A DNA stretch of 64,000 nt from assembly GCA_028583605.1 (NCBI GenBank), contig CM053325.1, forward strand, positions 40,103,435 through 40,167,434, written 5' to 3'. Positions 12,204 through 43,779 of the stretch are shown here, piece by piece (position 1 is the first letter of the stretch; every line of letters begins with the position of its first letter). This stretch comes from Dastarcus helophoroides (taxonomy: Eukaryota > Arthropoda > Insecta > Coleoptera > Bothrideridae). The notes below the pieces were generated by a model, which was given only the letters and a program-made list of their open reading frames with translations, did not search any database and was not told the origin of the DNA. Made by a program: the position numbers and the translations under genes.

Positions 12204-13009
12204 TTAAAAGGTTGTTAAGATTTTCGTAATTTTTCTGGTGAAGCTGATCTCTTGACCCTCGGTTGGCTTAAGTTGTGCAAATTCTATCAGTATCTCTGCT
12301 AGAATAACTGCAATTTGGGTTTTTGCAGATGTTTTTTCTTTTTGCGGTGGTTTCGTTGTCGGTTTGTTTTTCTGTGTCTCTTGTTGTTGAGGCTTCTCAG
12401 TTTTAAAATTCAGCGGTTTCGCCCAAGCTGACATAGTAGGTTTTTGTGCCGTTGTCTTGGGAACTTGGGGTTTTTCGGTCTCTGTCGTTTGTTGTGCAGG
12501 CCTCTTCTTACACTGCCTGGAAATTGCAGAGTGAGCTCCTCCACAGTTTGCGCATTTAGCGGCGGTAGTTTTTTCTTTGTCGCAGAGATGTGTGCTGTGT
12601 GCTTCTGCACACTTCATGCACCGGTATTCTGCATTGCAGTTCTTTTGAATATGCCCGTACAATTGGCATCTGTGACATTGAATCACAACTCCGATCGTTT
12701 TAAGCGGCTCAATTGATATATTGAGGCCGTTTACTTTTACAATTCCGTAAATCGACTTGTACTTCCGTTCCAGTTCAACAAGTACAATCGGGGCCGGTTT
12801 TCCTCCTTTTCCGTTCATCCGTGTGATTTTCATTGTCGGGTATCCTTGTGCCTTGAGATCCTCGAGCACGTCTTTTTCAGGTGTTTCTTGTGGAATACCT
12901 CGTATTACCACTTTCAGAGATTTCTCTTCCCTCAGTTGATGTGTGTGGAATTGGAGATTTGCCTCCTTAAACACCTTGTACATTTTCCGTAGTCGGTTGT
13001 TGTTTGCGG

Positions 13010-14011
13010 TAGTGTTGGGCTATTCGAATACAAGTTGTGAGATGTATTCGATTCTACCAAGATCTCGAATACATCCGATTCTCAACTGAAGTATTCGAAT
13101 ACTTCCAGACTCCGTGAGTTGAAGTGAGAATATGAATAGAATCGGTTCTCGCCTCGCGCAAGCAACATCTCATCATCGCATGATTCATAAGTTCTCGGGT
13201 ACTTGCTTGCATTCGAATACAAAATATGTATTCGAATACAAAATGTGTATTCGAATACAAAATGTGTATTCGAATACAAAATGTGTATTCGAATACAAAA
13301 TGTGTATTCGAATACAAAATGTGTATTCGAGATTGTGGTAAGTGGTAGTCCGATACAACAAAACATTGGAATGCTGAGTAGCGAATAGAATCGGTCTCCT
13401 AACTACGCTATATCTCCGATTCTTAACTTCTCCGATGTTGAATACTGTACCCGATTCTTGCATTCGACATCTTAGACATGCATTATTGAATGCGTATTTT
13501 ATTCGAGATCATTTTTATTCGGGATGGTTGGTTACGCATTATGCTCGCACACTCATGCATTCGAATATGTATCTAATTTTAATTTATTGCTTCATCCTTT
13601 TCATAAAATTATTAAATAACGAAATGCTTAAGTACTTTTTAAAATCTGGCTCTCAATTTTAATAATGAAATTTAACAATATTTGGAAATACAGTGCCAAT
13701 ATGCGAATCCAATCAAAGTTAAAGATACGTATGTGAATTCTAAAACTTCAAGATTTATTTATATTAAGAAATTTAAATTCATTTAATTAGGGAATTGCCA
13801 ATTATGGGCATAGGTACGGAAGTAGTGAAATCGAAAGTAATATTTCGCCACCACATACCTCAAATAGGCCGCAGAGACAATTTTTCTAGTAGGTATTTAG
13901 GTTAGGTTATCCCATAATTCGATTCTTTGTATTCGAATACTTATTCGATTCTCAAAAGTATTCGAATTCAATGTATTCGATTCTGAAAATCGTTCGATTA
14001 TTCCAACACTA
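13010..14011. mobile_element. hAT-type MITE inserted in LINE ORF1
   Basis: The left end begins TAGTGTTGGGC and the right end is the complement of TAGTGTTGGAATAATCGAA. An exact 8-bp target duplication GTTTGCGG flanks the element (13002-13009 and 14012-14019). Removing the element plus one copy of the duplication restores the continuity of the LINE ORF1 reading frame. The body is rich in TATTCGAATAC-type short palindromes and contains the 19-bp tandem array. No transposase is encoded. Terminal length and duplication size fit the hAT superfamily, although the terminal sequence differs from the CAGTGGCGG elements elsewhere in this window. Confidence 0.88.
13211..13331. repeat. 19-bp minisatellite of TTCGAA palindromes
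   Basis: About six to seven near-perfect copies of the 19-bp unit GTGTATTCGAATACAAAAT. Each unit contains the perfect palindrome GTATTCGAATAC. Because 19 is not a multiple of three, the array opens frames on both strands, but these are artefacts and not genes. Confidence 0.93.
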
Positions 14012-14528
14012 GTTTGCGGCACGATTCTAATTCCGTCTTTCGTCGTGGAAGCTCTAGAGTAGGCTATTTTTGACTCCCTCAAGGGCTTGCTGATTTCCGT
14101 CCATTTTTCCTTATTTCTTAGGATAATTGGCGTCGTGTTGTTATCTGTGGTTGATTCTTTCTGTGTTATTTGGATAGTCGTTTTATCTGTTGTCGTGTTC
14201 GTTGTGAATGTCCGTTTGTTGTTTGTTTTTCGTTTCCTTGGGGGCATGTCAGTTTTTTGTTCTTCGTCGTCTTCTTCTATGGGTTGGGGTTCTTCTTCTC
14301 CGTCCTCTTCGCTGGTTTGTAGGGCGGCAAATCGGTTTTGCCTTACAATCTTCTCGTCGTGGTTATCCTCGGTCCTCTTCTTCTTCATGTTCTTTTTTGT
14401 GTAGAATAGGATTCGACTTGCATTTTGCAAGCCTCCTCCGCTTCTTTTTTAAGATGAGCTATTCGCTCATTTACCAACTCGGCCAACCGAATTAGTTCGG
14501 CCAAGTCGCAGTCGATGACACTTTTCAT

Positions 14529-14807
14529 AATCGTAGATTGCGGCACCAACGATCCTGGGACCTGGATGCACACAATTTAAACTCCGAAAAGCACTAAGTT
14601 TTCACTTGAACTAGTTGGCTAGAGTCGCACTTAGGGAAGCTACTTGATTCACCTCCGTTCAGTACGAGTGTCAGACGCAACTGAATGTTAGGATCCGAGT
14701 CCTATCTCCGGATTTATGATCCTCTATTAGGAAAAGGACCCACCAAGACCCCCATAAGCTTCATATTATTTTGCTGCATTTTTATAGGGCTATCCAAATA
14801 TGTAAAA
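14529..14807. other. Probable 5' untranslated region of the Jockey LINE
   Basis: This more GC-balanced sequence lies directly upstream (minus strand) of the ORF1 ATG. The exact 5' end could not be fixed: no target duplication was found, and composition returns to AT-rich DNA near 14760. Confidence 0.4.
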
Positions 14808-15446
14808 ATATACAGGGCGTTCTATTTAAAAAAGTAAGTTTATATCAACACTCTGTAATATGATTGGTACCATAAAATAAAAATAATTTTTAAAACCTGC
14901 TCCGTATAGATGTACGCCACAGATTTGATCACGAAAGAATATAAGGGGTGTTTTATTTAAAATAAGCAAGTTTTGGCCATTCAAAATTCTCTAAGAGCGA
15001 ATTAAATTTTTGATCACTCCGTTTATTATTTTAAATACCTAAATAGAGAATTTAATAAAGCAGCTACTTGTAAATAATTTCTAAAAAAATCATTAGTCTA
15101 TCATGCATATCGTAGCCGTAATGGACTTGTTTAGACTAAGCGATAAGTTTCCTTTTTTGCACAAACATCTGAATAACTCAAAAAGTGTTGGATATTTGAA
15201 AAAAAAACTGTTTATCAACTCTTTATTTTTTATAAGGTATTAGAAAATCAAATATAAATTAGGGGTTGTAATTTAAAAAAGATGTAGTTAGTGCCTATAC
15301 AGGAAAAACTAAACCCGCTGTATACCCCGCTATATTTTAATTTTGTAGAGCTTAGAAAAAGAGAAAAAATTGCTTTTCAAAAGTTTTCTATAACTTCAGT
15401 CACTACTGAGATATCTTACTATCTCATACTAGGTGGACGCCCTGTA
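14808..15446. mobile_element. MITE with TATACAGGGCGT inverted termini
   Basis: The left end TATACAGGGCGTTC and the right end (complement of GTATACAGGGCGTCC) are inverted repeats about 640 bp apart. The interior is AT-rich and has no gene. It directly abuts the foldback element that starts at 15445. Short ACAGGGTGTTCCATTT-type sequences of the same flavour recur across the window. Confidence 0.6.
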
Positions 15447-17241
15447 TACAAGGTGGTTCTCAAAGTAGTACCATAAATCGAGGATCGTATTTTAGAGCCC
15501 AAAATAATATGAAAAATCCAACCTGTGTCCTAAAATGTTTCGTTTCCGAGTTACAGGGTGTGGAAGGTTAGTTGCTGATTATAGTTTTTTCCCCTTCCCA
15601 CCCGTATATTCACTGTTTTCTTTATACCTTGCGAGCAGGATAGATATACCATATCAGTCTAGTGAACGGATATAACGAAAGTCGCGTCGTGATTGGTCGT
15701 AGTGTGGATATGAAATTGACCAATCACGGCATGCGATAAAGAGACGAATGTCATTTTTAAATTCAAAATTATACCATAGAATCTGTCAAACTGACTTCGG
15801 TATTTACCAAAGGAAATATTTAAAGTGAGTGCTTTTAGTGCAGAATCAGTAAACTTTATCCCAGCGGCCATTTCTGAGGCTGCAAGTGAAATATTCAAGA
15901 TATTATTACCTTAGAAATCAAATAGTAAATATGAATTTTGTTACGATAAATGTATGACGTTTCATTGACACATGGACACTACATAAAATATATTAGAAAC
16001 TGCAAATGTCACATGGAAAATTATTAATTTGCTAAATCGTATTTTAGGCTTTGATAGATCATAGTCGTAGGAAAAATACTCTGAACAACTTGAGCGGATT
16101 GTTTATATCGCACTCGAACGATTGAAGCACTCCCCCTACGACGTCGCGTTCAAACTTCGTTCTCGTGCGATATGGACATCATATTCGCTCTTGTTGTACA
16201 AAATACTATTAATTAATAATTGCAAAACGTATACAGACATTTGAATGAAATTTGGCAAAACTTCATAATTTTTTGTCTCCTCTCAAAAAATCTAGAAATT
16301 AATTAACAAAATTTAACCAGTGGCGGCTATATCGAGGAGAGCGGTGCTTAAAATGTGCCTTATTTATTTTGTGTACACTTTTGTCACAAGATCGAACAAA
16401 AATATAAACCACAAACTCTTTACGTAAAAAAGTGCCCTCACTGAAACTCGATATTGTCAGCAGTTTTCGAATAAAATGCATTTTTATATCTCAATGCATT
16501 AAAAACACTCTCCCAAAAATCTGGATGTCACCCAAAGTTGACTTTAAAATACAAGAAAACTATGATATGTTTATTACCTAAAATGTACTTTACAAAAAAA
16601 TTATTTTTAAATCATAGTTAGATAAAAGAATTGCTTCATAAATGTCTAACCAATAACTAATTTAAAAATATTAGTTTTTATTTACAGAAATTGCTCAAAG
16701 TAGCCACTGGTGACAAAAAAAAAAAACGTGGAAATGTCAATGCTATTTATTTTCTCTCATTTCAATGCCAATTATGTGTTACATCTGATATTTTTAGGCA
16801 AACATTTTTAATGCAGCGAGCATTTTACTCGAAAACCGCTGACAACATCGAATTTCATTAACGGTACTTTTTTTATATACAAACGTTTGTAGTTTATATT
16901 TTTGGTACGAAACTGCGACAAAAGTGCATACAACATAAATAAATCACGTTTTAAGCAGTGCTCCCTGGGTATACCCGCCACTGCTTAAGTTGTGTTAATT
17001 AATTCTTAGATTTTTGGAAAGGAAACAAAAATGTCTAAAGTTGTGCCAAATGTCATTCAATTAACTGTACATGTTTCGCAACGATGAAATAAAAAGTATA
17101 ATGAGGAATTAACCTTCCACACCTTGGAACTTGAAAATGAAGCGTTTTACGACACATGTTTATATAAACTTTTCGTCTTATTTTGGGCTATTAAATGCGA
17201 ATCTGAATTTATGGTACTATTTTTAAAATCACCTTGTATAT
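15445..17241. mobile_element. Foldback element copy A (arms >500 bp), with an internal insertion
   Basis: The outer ends are inverted: TATACAAGGTGGTTCT on the left and AATCACCTTGTATATC on the right. Inverted homology continues inward through the blocks AGTACCATAAAT, GGGTGTGGAAGGTTAGTT, the CAGTGGCGG(C/G)(T/G) block (16318 on the left, 16983 on the right) and TAAAACGTG-type sequence, leaving an unpaired centre of about 190 bp near 16570-16740. Relative to copies B and C, copy A carries about 610 bp of extra sequence in its left arm, at roughly 15590-16203. No protein is encoded. Related copies lie at 38814-39552 and 51201-54107. Confidence 0.75.
15590..16203. repeat. Insertion in foldback A; related repeat at 25735-25915
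   Basis: This segment is absent from the homologous arm of copy C (51340-51350) and from the opposite arm of copy A. Its right portion (about 16100-16190, with CTCGAACGATTGA and GTTCAAACTTCGTTCTCGTG) recurs at 25810-25905. It therefore looks like an independent dispersed repeat that inserted into the foldback. No gene or target duplication was identified. Confidence 0.5.
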
Positions 17242-19317
17242 CAGTCAGTTTCGACAAACTTTGAAGACAAATATCTTGAAAAGGGTTGCTCAAATCAACA
17301 TTTAGAAAGTTTGCCTTTTTTACGTAAAAAATGTAGAAAAAGTACTGTGATGAGCGACCGCCGTTTGTGACCAAAACCAGTGATTGTATATAGTTTTTCA
17401 AAATTGTCGAATTTTGCTCATCTTTAAAAATCTTCGAAGAATAATTTACTTTCGATTTTCGGACCCAATTTGTCTACGTTGTGTTTAAAATTATTTTATT
17501 CCAATAAATTGTAACCCCAGCTCGTAGAGTCGACAGGGAAGTGTTATCAAATTCAAACAACAATTGACCTCAACGTTTTATTACAATAGGTCAACAAATA
17601 AAACAACAAAATTTCAAGTTTGCGATTTTCAAGTGTTCTTAAACATAATACAACAAAATAAAGTGAACCTGTTTGTTTCAACTTGTTTAAATTTGCTGGA
17701 CACAGATCTGAGAGAAATATTTCTTTAGAAAATTAAGAGAATTCATTAAGCACAAATAATCTGACATTCTTTGTCTAACTCTTTCGCTCGTATATGGTGC
17801 GTCGGTTATTAATTTCCCAAAGTTTATTTTAACCCTAATAATCGCAATATTTTCCCCAGCTGAGCCATTTAGTTTGTACTCAAAGGTTTTCAAACCAAAT
17901 GCAGCTAACTTTGTACCTGATTATCGGTGGGTGTTCGCTGGTTAGTTTGTACACAGAGGTTTTCAAACTATTTTCAGATGTCTGTTTTATTCCCCAATTC
18001 TTGTGTGTTTTTGTCGCTTCTTAATTCAAGCATACTTCACATAGCATACAGTTTCCTGTTGAAGCTTTGAGCTAACAATATCCAAAGGATAATGCTACGA
18101 GAAAATGGAGCTCAAGCTTGGAAATGAAGTTGTGATTTATCGTAATAAATCAAATTTATAAATGATGATTCAATCTTACAGATCTCTCGTTCTCTCACTC
18201 TTCTTTCTTTCCTTTGTTAACTTGTTCCTTTGTTTGTTTTCTGTTTTTCTCATACCAAACTCAATCACTCGAACTCAAACCAGTGTCATAAAATAGACTA
18301 GAAATATTGTTCAAATTTCATAGAAAACCTTCTGAGCAGAATTTTCCTTCCAACACTACATCTACTTCTACGGCTACTAGTCTAATAGAAGGAGCGTTTC
18401 TGGCTTAGAAAGTGGCTAAGCTTGACTTAGCACAAAAAAAAACATTTGAATTAAAATTAGAAACTGGCAAGAAAATCTCATTTTTTTCGTCAAAACATTT
18501 CCCTAACGAGAGCTGATGCTGATACTGCTCGTCCACTTACGTTAGTACTCCCCATTTGTCAACAGATCTATAAGGCTCTCTTTGGGCCAGGTTGTCTTGT
18601 CCTATATTTTTGGGATTCAAGCAACCTACGAAGGAGAATCTGCGAATGAGGTAGCAGTAGGTGAATACACCAAAACAAGAACTAGGTAAGAGCTCATTGT
18701 GGCTTATGCTTCTAGGATGTTAAGGTGTACAATGCCCACGTTTCTAGAACTTGCAGAACATCATCAGTAAAACCCCAAATATATGTGTCTGCTGCCAGTT
18801 ACCGGACCTTTGTGGTGATGGGTATAAATTATTTTGGAACCCCTGGAAACTCAGCTTCCAACAGCAGAACACTAAGATCGACCTTAAGGAAATGAAAATG
18901 TTTGTATGAAGCGAATGCGCTTTATTTCCTTTTCGTTTTCTTGTCTTTGTATTTTTTTATTTCGTTTTATTTTTGTTTCCTTTTTTTGAAACTGAGACTG
19001 GTAGTTGCACCAGTCAGCGGTAGGGTTCCTGGCCCTATAATAATTTTCTAACAACGACTTTCTCATTCATTCGGTTTGTTGTGGAAGTTTTAAATTCCTT
19101 TCTCTTTTTTTTTGTGTACGCCCCCCAACCCCATATTGATCAAAATTAGGAACAAGTATTTCTCAAATTTAAGGAAAAGTTAATTAAATCATATGAGAGC
19201 GAAAAACCATCGAATAAAATCATCGGACAATTTAAAATCTACTTGCCTATTTTTTTTCCGTAGCAAACATCACACAAATGACACAAGAACTTCACGTTGA
19301 ACTCTTTTTTCTATAGA
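17242..19317. other. Spacer, no gene recognised
   Basis: AT-rich DNA with only short, unsupported frames. A minus-strand 60-codon frame at 18884-19066 is lysine-rich and matches nothing I know. The region about 18490-18880 is less AT-rich and could hold a decayed element, but no motif is readable. Confidence 0.4.
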
Positions 19318-19491
19318 ACTTCCAAGTTATGGAACTTGTTCCGGAAAGGAATTTTCCCTAAAAATTACAACCTATCCTTGTTTAAGAAGACGGTTCGTCG
19401 CCATCTGTCCTTGTTTCCGCATCCTACTCACAGTGCTTTGAAAGCATAGTGGGGTTACCCTTTGCGAGTGGATTAAATTTAAAAAAAAAGA
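19318..19491 (+). pseudogene. LINE reverse-transcriptase C-terminal tail with A-rich end
   Basis: Translation from 19318 gives TSKLWNLFRKGIFPKNYNLS, then LFKKTVRRHLSLF. This is the LWNSLP..xFP..YNL..FK..V..HL pattern found at the extreme C-terminus of many animal LINE polymerases. A stop follows at about 19447, and an A-rich run at 19476-19491 could be the tail. Only this 5'-truncated end is present. Confidence 0.55.
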
Positions 19492-19494
19492 AAC

Positions 19495-20110
19495 AATCGA
19501 TATCGACATTTAAATTATGAAACAATCAGTCAATAAAATTACTTATAGTAGTTTATAGTGTGTGATAAAGCTAAAATTAAAACATGACTAGTTGACATAA
19601 TCGGAAATTCTATTTCGACATTTTTATTATCAACAACAGATTTCTATCTGATTTCTCTTTGACGGAGTCGAAATTGATGAGATTTTCTACCATTCGCTTT
19701 ATTGGATTTCATGGAGGCTTTATTGGATATCAAACAGCAAAGTTATCAGTGTATCACATGTTTGTGATATTATTCCGTTACACAGTGAGAAAATAATAAA
19801 CAATTTAAAATAATTTTCATTACTAAAACAGATAGTCAGTGATGTTTTCATTTTAGCTTTACGACACACTATAAAATCAACTATAAATAATTTGAAAAAT
19901 GGTTTTCAAAAAGTATAATTGTCGATAGAGATTATTTCTACTCATAACGTCACTGATATGTGACCCGATAAGAATTCATTTAATGTGAAATGGCAAAAAA
20001 AGTAAAACATTACAATTATTTCTAAATTTCTAATGGCAACCCCTAAAAAGCTTATATTAGGTGAAAGACAACTAAAATCTACGTAAGATAGGCTGAAAAA
20101 ATATAGGGTT
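19495..20110. repeat. Foldback repeat copy 1 (partner at 50345-50928)
   Basis: Left-arm blocks (ATCGACATTTAAATTATGAA, TTTATAGTGTGTGATAAAGC) recur inverted at about 19850-19930 (GCTTTACGACACACTATAAA, AATTGTCGATAG). A second copy with the same order of blocks, including ATTATCAACAACAGATTT and CTCTTTGACGGAG, lies at 50345-50928. Both are non-coding and diverged. Confidence 0.65.
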
Positions 20111-20389
20111 TGAATTTACCAAAATATGCAGACCTGAATTCAACACTCGGTATAATGTTTTTGGATCTATGAAAGTTGTGCAAGATAGCTTTGTATGTGT
20201 TTTACTCACACGCCTAATATGAAATGAATATCTAGTTTCTGGAAAAAGATACGAAGAATTTCGTGGAACCTTGCATCTGTCAAATTTTTTATAAAAATCC
20301 AATTATCTTAAAAAATATAAATTTTAGGAACAATGTTTGTTATTTAAAGTAACCTTAAAATATTAAATTAAATCCAAAAATGCAAAAAT

Positions 20390-20585
20390 ATATAGGGTTT
20401 CTTATTTAAAATAACGAAGTTGGTTTCAACTTCCGGTATGACCAAAAATACTACAACTTTGCGAATATTTTAGTTGCGTTAGTCCTATCGTCTTTGTTAA
20501 GTTGCCAAATTTTCAAATGTTTTAGATGAGTACTTTACCAGATATCGATCGCGGCGATTCCCGGTGAGATACACTGTATACCATT
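20390..20585. repeat. Short dispersed repeat (inverted copy at 48533-48722)
   Basis: Shares blocks with 48533-48722 in opposite orientation: TATTTAAAATAACG..GTTG, CTTCCGGT, GTTGCCAAATTTTCAAATGT, and GATATCGATCGCGGCGATTC next to ACACTGTATA. Ends resemble ATATAGGGT/CACTGTATA. It is non-coding, consistent with a small MITE. Confidence 0.55.
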
Positions 20586-20915
20586 ACTTATGGTCAATTC
20601 TGTATAAAGACAACAAGCCTGTCATTTATGTAATTTAGCAGGAGAAATTTTCAATTAATAATAATAAAAAAGCGAATTCTGCTAGCATTAAATAGCTAGT
20701 GATTAATTATCTAGTGTAATTAGGGTTGCCACCTCTTAGATTTGTTGACCATTAAAAAAGGTTCCCGTATTTAATAAAAAATATTCGGTAAAATGTATCC
20801 TGCCCGTAAATGTACCATAATAATTCCTACTCTTTCAAAGTATCTGCCATTGCCCTACAAAAAAGTCTGAATACGCTCAGGCATTATTGTTGACTTAACG
20901 CGTTTGATTTAATAC

Positions 20916-40659
<19,744 letters not shown>

Positions 40660-40976
40660 CTATAAAAGTAATATAATTATTACTATAAATAGGAAAAGAT
40701 AGAAATATATTTCTTTTAAAACATAGCAGTACTATTCATAACAATTAAAATGGACCTGCAGAGATTTAGGATCTATTGTGAGCACTACAATGTTCTTGTA
40801 TTTTAATTTGTCATCATTAACTACGTTGCTGTACAATGTAGAAACATTTTTCAAAATGTTATCTCAACGAAAGTCAAGGGCTAGCAGTGTAATTCGAAAT
40901 AATATTAAACCTTGGCTAGTAGATGTTCCTAATGATTTAATTATTTAACATAATATGACATCACCAGTGCTACATA

Positions 40977-42348
40977 CAGTGGCGGCTGGTGATTTTTTGA
41001 CAAGGGGCGCGCAAATGCAAAAAATATTAATAGTTAAAGTTTAGATGACTTTAATGCCGTAGCAAGGTATTAAATTTAGGAGAAACAAACGCTTTTTGTA
41101 AGGCGTGGTATTTAAGAGTCTAATTTATTTATTTATTTTCCACATTTTTCTTCCAATTTCAACACTGCCAAACGCCTACTTAGTTCTTTTATTTTTACTT
41201 TCTCTTTCAGTGGAAGTTTACCAAAATCGTTTTTTAATATAAAAATGCTGTTCAATTTAAAGACACAATTAAATCTTCTAAAACCTAAAGCAGAATACTG
41301 CCACTGATAAACATACACTTCAAATTTTCACGCATACTGACAATGTCATATTTAGTGGTGGGTGTTTATTTGACGAACTATTTCTCCTATAATTTAGAAC
41401 CAAATACCAAATCAACAAATTAATTATTAGGCCCTAGAATGGGTGCTGCTATCTTTTTGTGAATAGCGGTACTATTGGCAGTTAGGCCTGTAACCGGCAC
41501 AGTTAGCAATCGTAATCAGATTAGCCGACACGTACGCATTTAGTATTTATCATTTCACAGTTAATTACTTGTTTTTCCTCGTTGAGTAGTAACGCATAAC
41601 GATAATAATACACAAAAACATTCTCGTAACTTTCATTATAATTTAAATGATTGAATATTTACAGTTTTAAACCTTCAAAGTGTTCAGTCTGTGTCATTCA
41701 TTTTAAAATTTGTTTAAATATTTAAATCATACGAATCAGCCAATCACAACAATAACAGACAGCGCAGACAGATGTAACAAGATATGCTGCTGCCAGATTG
41801 ATTGCAGATGTATTACACGTAATAAAATTCGTAACTCATATGACTTCTTTTTATGTTAATAATTAGATAATCGAAATATAATTGATTGACGATATGAAAA
41901 TCTATTCTTTATTTCGAAACAAAAGTAAGACACAAAAGTTGTATCAGAAATCTTAACACATAAACCATAAATATTTCACTTCAAACTCTGTATCGTACGC
42001 ATCATCTGACAACATCCCGTGGGGGAGCGGCGTACTGCGCTAACTTTAATGCACGCTCCGTAGTTTATTGTTTCTACGTAACGCGAGGATGCCGTTGATA
42101 GAATCGTACAGCAGCCACGCTAAGTGCTTAATTTTGAGCGCACCAACTTATTTAAATTTCCTCATAATGGAATAAAACATATGCGCACTTTATTCCAAGT
42201 AAGGCACAAGTACTAGTTAATTAAGAGATCATTATTTAGTACTTAAAAATGTGATAAATCCTTGTCTTTTACATTCAACAGAAAAAAATTAATTACTTAT
42301 TTCACGAGGTGCGCGCGCTCTTGCGCTCTATAGGACCAGCCGCCACTG
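40977..42348. mobile_element. Non-autonomous hAT element (CAGTGGCGGCTGGT ends)
   Basis: The left end begins CAGTGGCGGCTGGTGATT and the right end is the complement of CAGTGGCGGCTGGTCC. An exact 8-bp duplication, GCTACATA, flanks it at 40969-40976 and 42349-42356. The ends match the hAT element at 2240-4404, so one transposase source could have moved both. The interior (1.37 kb) carries only short decayed frames. Confidence 0.9.
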
Positions 42349-42356
42349 GCTACATA

Positions 42357-43246
42357 TTGCCTGCGTCTACCTGATTAGCGAAACAGTCATAAACTGATAG
42401 GTAAATAAACCTACAATCACATTAGTATGTGGCCCAGATACGTTTATAAAAATTCAATCTTAACGGAAACTAGGGCTAAGAGTTTATGGTAAAGAAACTT
42501 TTATCATCCTTACATTTATCTGACATGGATATTTTGATTACTTCTTGTACCTGAACTTGAAAAAATGAGTTTCAGGGAAAATTTCTCTGAAACAAAAACA
42601 GAAGACTATTTTGAAAATAATGTATGTGTTTTATTAAAAAAATAGTGTCTTCGTTTCTAACACGGATACTTTTTGAACAAACCTTGTATGTGCATAAATG
42701 TACAATATTTCTATTTATCTTGCGTTCTAGTGTTTGTATTTTGTTTCTAACGAATATTAGATAACAACAAATGAATTTGACCTTATCGAATGCTTCTGTC
42801 AAATGATAAAACGATAATTATATTATATATATTTCATGTGAAAAGTGCGTGATTGTGCATACGATATTATTTTTTTTAATATATTGCAGTTTAGGATGTA
42901 AAATTAAGTTTGCGATCGTATTATTTCATCATTATTCTTTAAAATAACATTCAGCTATTGCCAAAATCATGTTAACCTTTTCGTCAATCGAATATCCTTT
43001 CATTTTAGCAAATTCTACTACTACTTACTTAATAAAGACATAAGGAAATGCAATTTCACTTATTATGAAAGTAACGTCAGTTCTGACGTCTGCCAACTAT
43101 GATCAAATGTTATCTTATCTTGGATATCGAATTAAAAGTAGTATAATTCGTCAAAAATGGGTTTTATCCCCAAACAATTAATCTTAAGTATAAGAAATGC
43201 ATACCATCTGGAAGTTAATTAAATTTTCTAATACTTGAAATAAAAA
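42357..43246. other. Spacer with a repeat fragment at 42955-43035
   Basis: AT-rich. 42955-43035 matches 30825-30905. No gene is supported. If the membrane-protein gene has further 5' exons they may lie in this direction, but none was recognised. Confidence 0.4.
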
Positions 43247-43690
43247 AATACTGGGTGTCCCATTTAAAATTACGAAGAAATTGAAGTCCGAACTTCGAGT
43301 AAATGTTTCGCTAAATTTGAAATATCCTATTACAAAGTTATGTATTTGCCCCAACAGCATATTTTAGCAAGAGGTATGCCAAATATAAATTTGAAGACGC
43401 CATTAACATTTTGAAAAACTTGTCCTTTTTAAAAAAAGCTGATTAACTTAAAAAGGGTAAGGTGTTGGTATAAGGAAACCTCAATAAAATTGACGTTATT
43501 TTTTGTATTGAATTTAAAAATCATAACTTTGATATGTAGCGATTTTCTGAAACAGCTTGTATAGTTGAAAATATTTTTAGCATGTACACCCTAGCGTCCT
43601 ATATTTAACTACTATGTTTATTTTTTAAAATATGTCTCCCCATAGCCCCTAGAGGCCAGAGCGTTCAGCGTTCACCCTGTATATAGGACC
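43247..43690. repeat. MITE-like repeat with GGGTGTCCC and CACCCTGTATA ends
   Basis: The left end reads TACTGGGTGTCCCATTTAAA and the right end GTTCACCCTGTATATAGG, short imperfect inverted repeats of the same general type as others in the window. It is AT-rich inside and non-coding. Confidence 0.5.
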
Positions 43691-43779
43691 CTGAAAAAAA
43701 TCTAATCGGGCCCCGCACTTATTGGATCCGGGCCTGAATTTAGTCCCAAAATATTCATTGTATTCATAAAATTTAGGCT

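Larger units (their letters stand above)
12204..14528 (-). pseudogene. Jockey LINE ORF1 (gag-like, zinc knuckles), split by a MITE
   Basis: ORF1 encodes the RNA-binding, nucleocapsid-like protein of the LINE. The likely ATG is at 14528-14526, starting MKSVIDCDLAELIRLAEL, with a charged, probably coiled-coil N-terminus. A frameshift lies in the A-rich run near 14395. The frame then continues (KKKRTEDNHDEK, acidic and basic stretches) to about 14020. The 1002-bp element 13010-14011 interrupts it, and the frame resumes at 13001. The C-terminal part has the VVIRGIPQETP block (the PRE_C2HC-type region of Jockey gag proteins) and zinc knuckles CHRCQLYGHIQKNC, CMKCAEAHSTHLC and CANCGGAHSAISRQC. The stop TAA (12206-12204) directly abuts the ORF2 ATG. 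I see no sign of host use. Confidence 0.87.

Noticed and set aside
13211..13331. Possible CRISPR-like array
   Set aside because: Units are contiguous with no unique spacers, and the setting is an insect-type genome.
13054..13463. Several overlapping open frames on both strands around the 19-bp array
   Set aside because: A 19-bp unit opens all frames; the peptides are simple translations of the repeat.
18884..19066. Lysine-rich minus-strand 60-codon frame
   Set aside because: No family resemblance and no splice or transcription signals.
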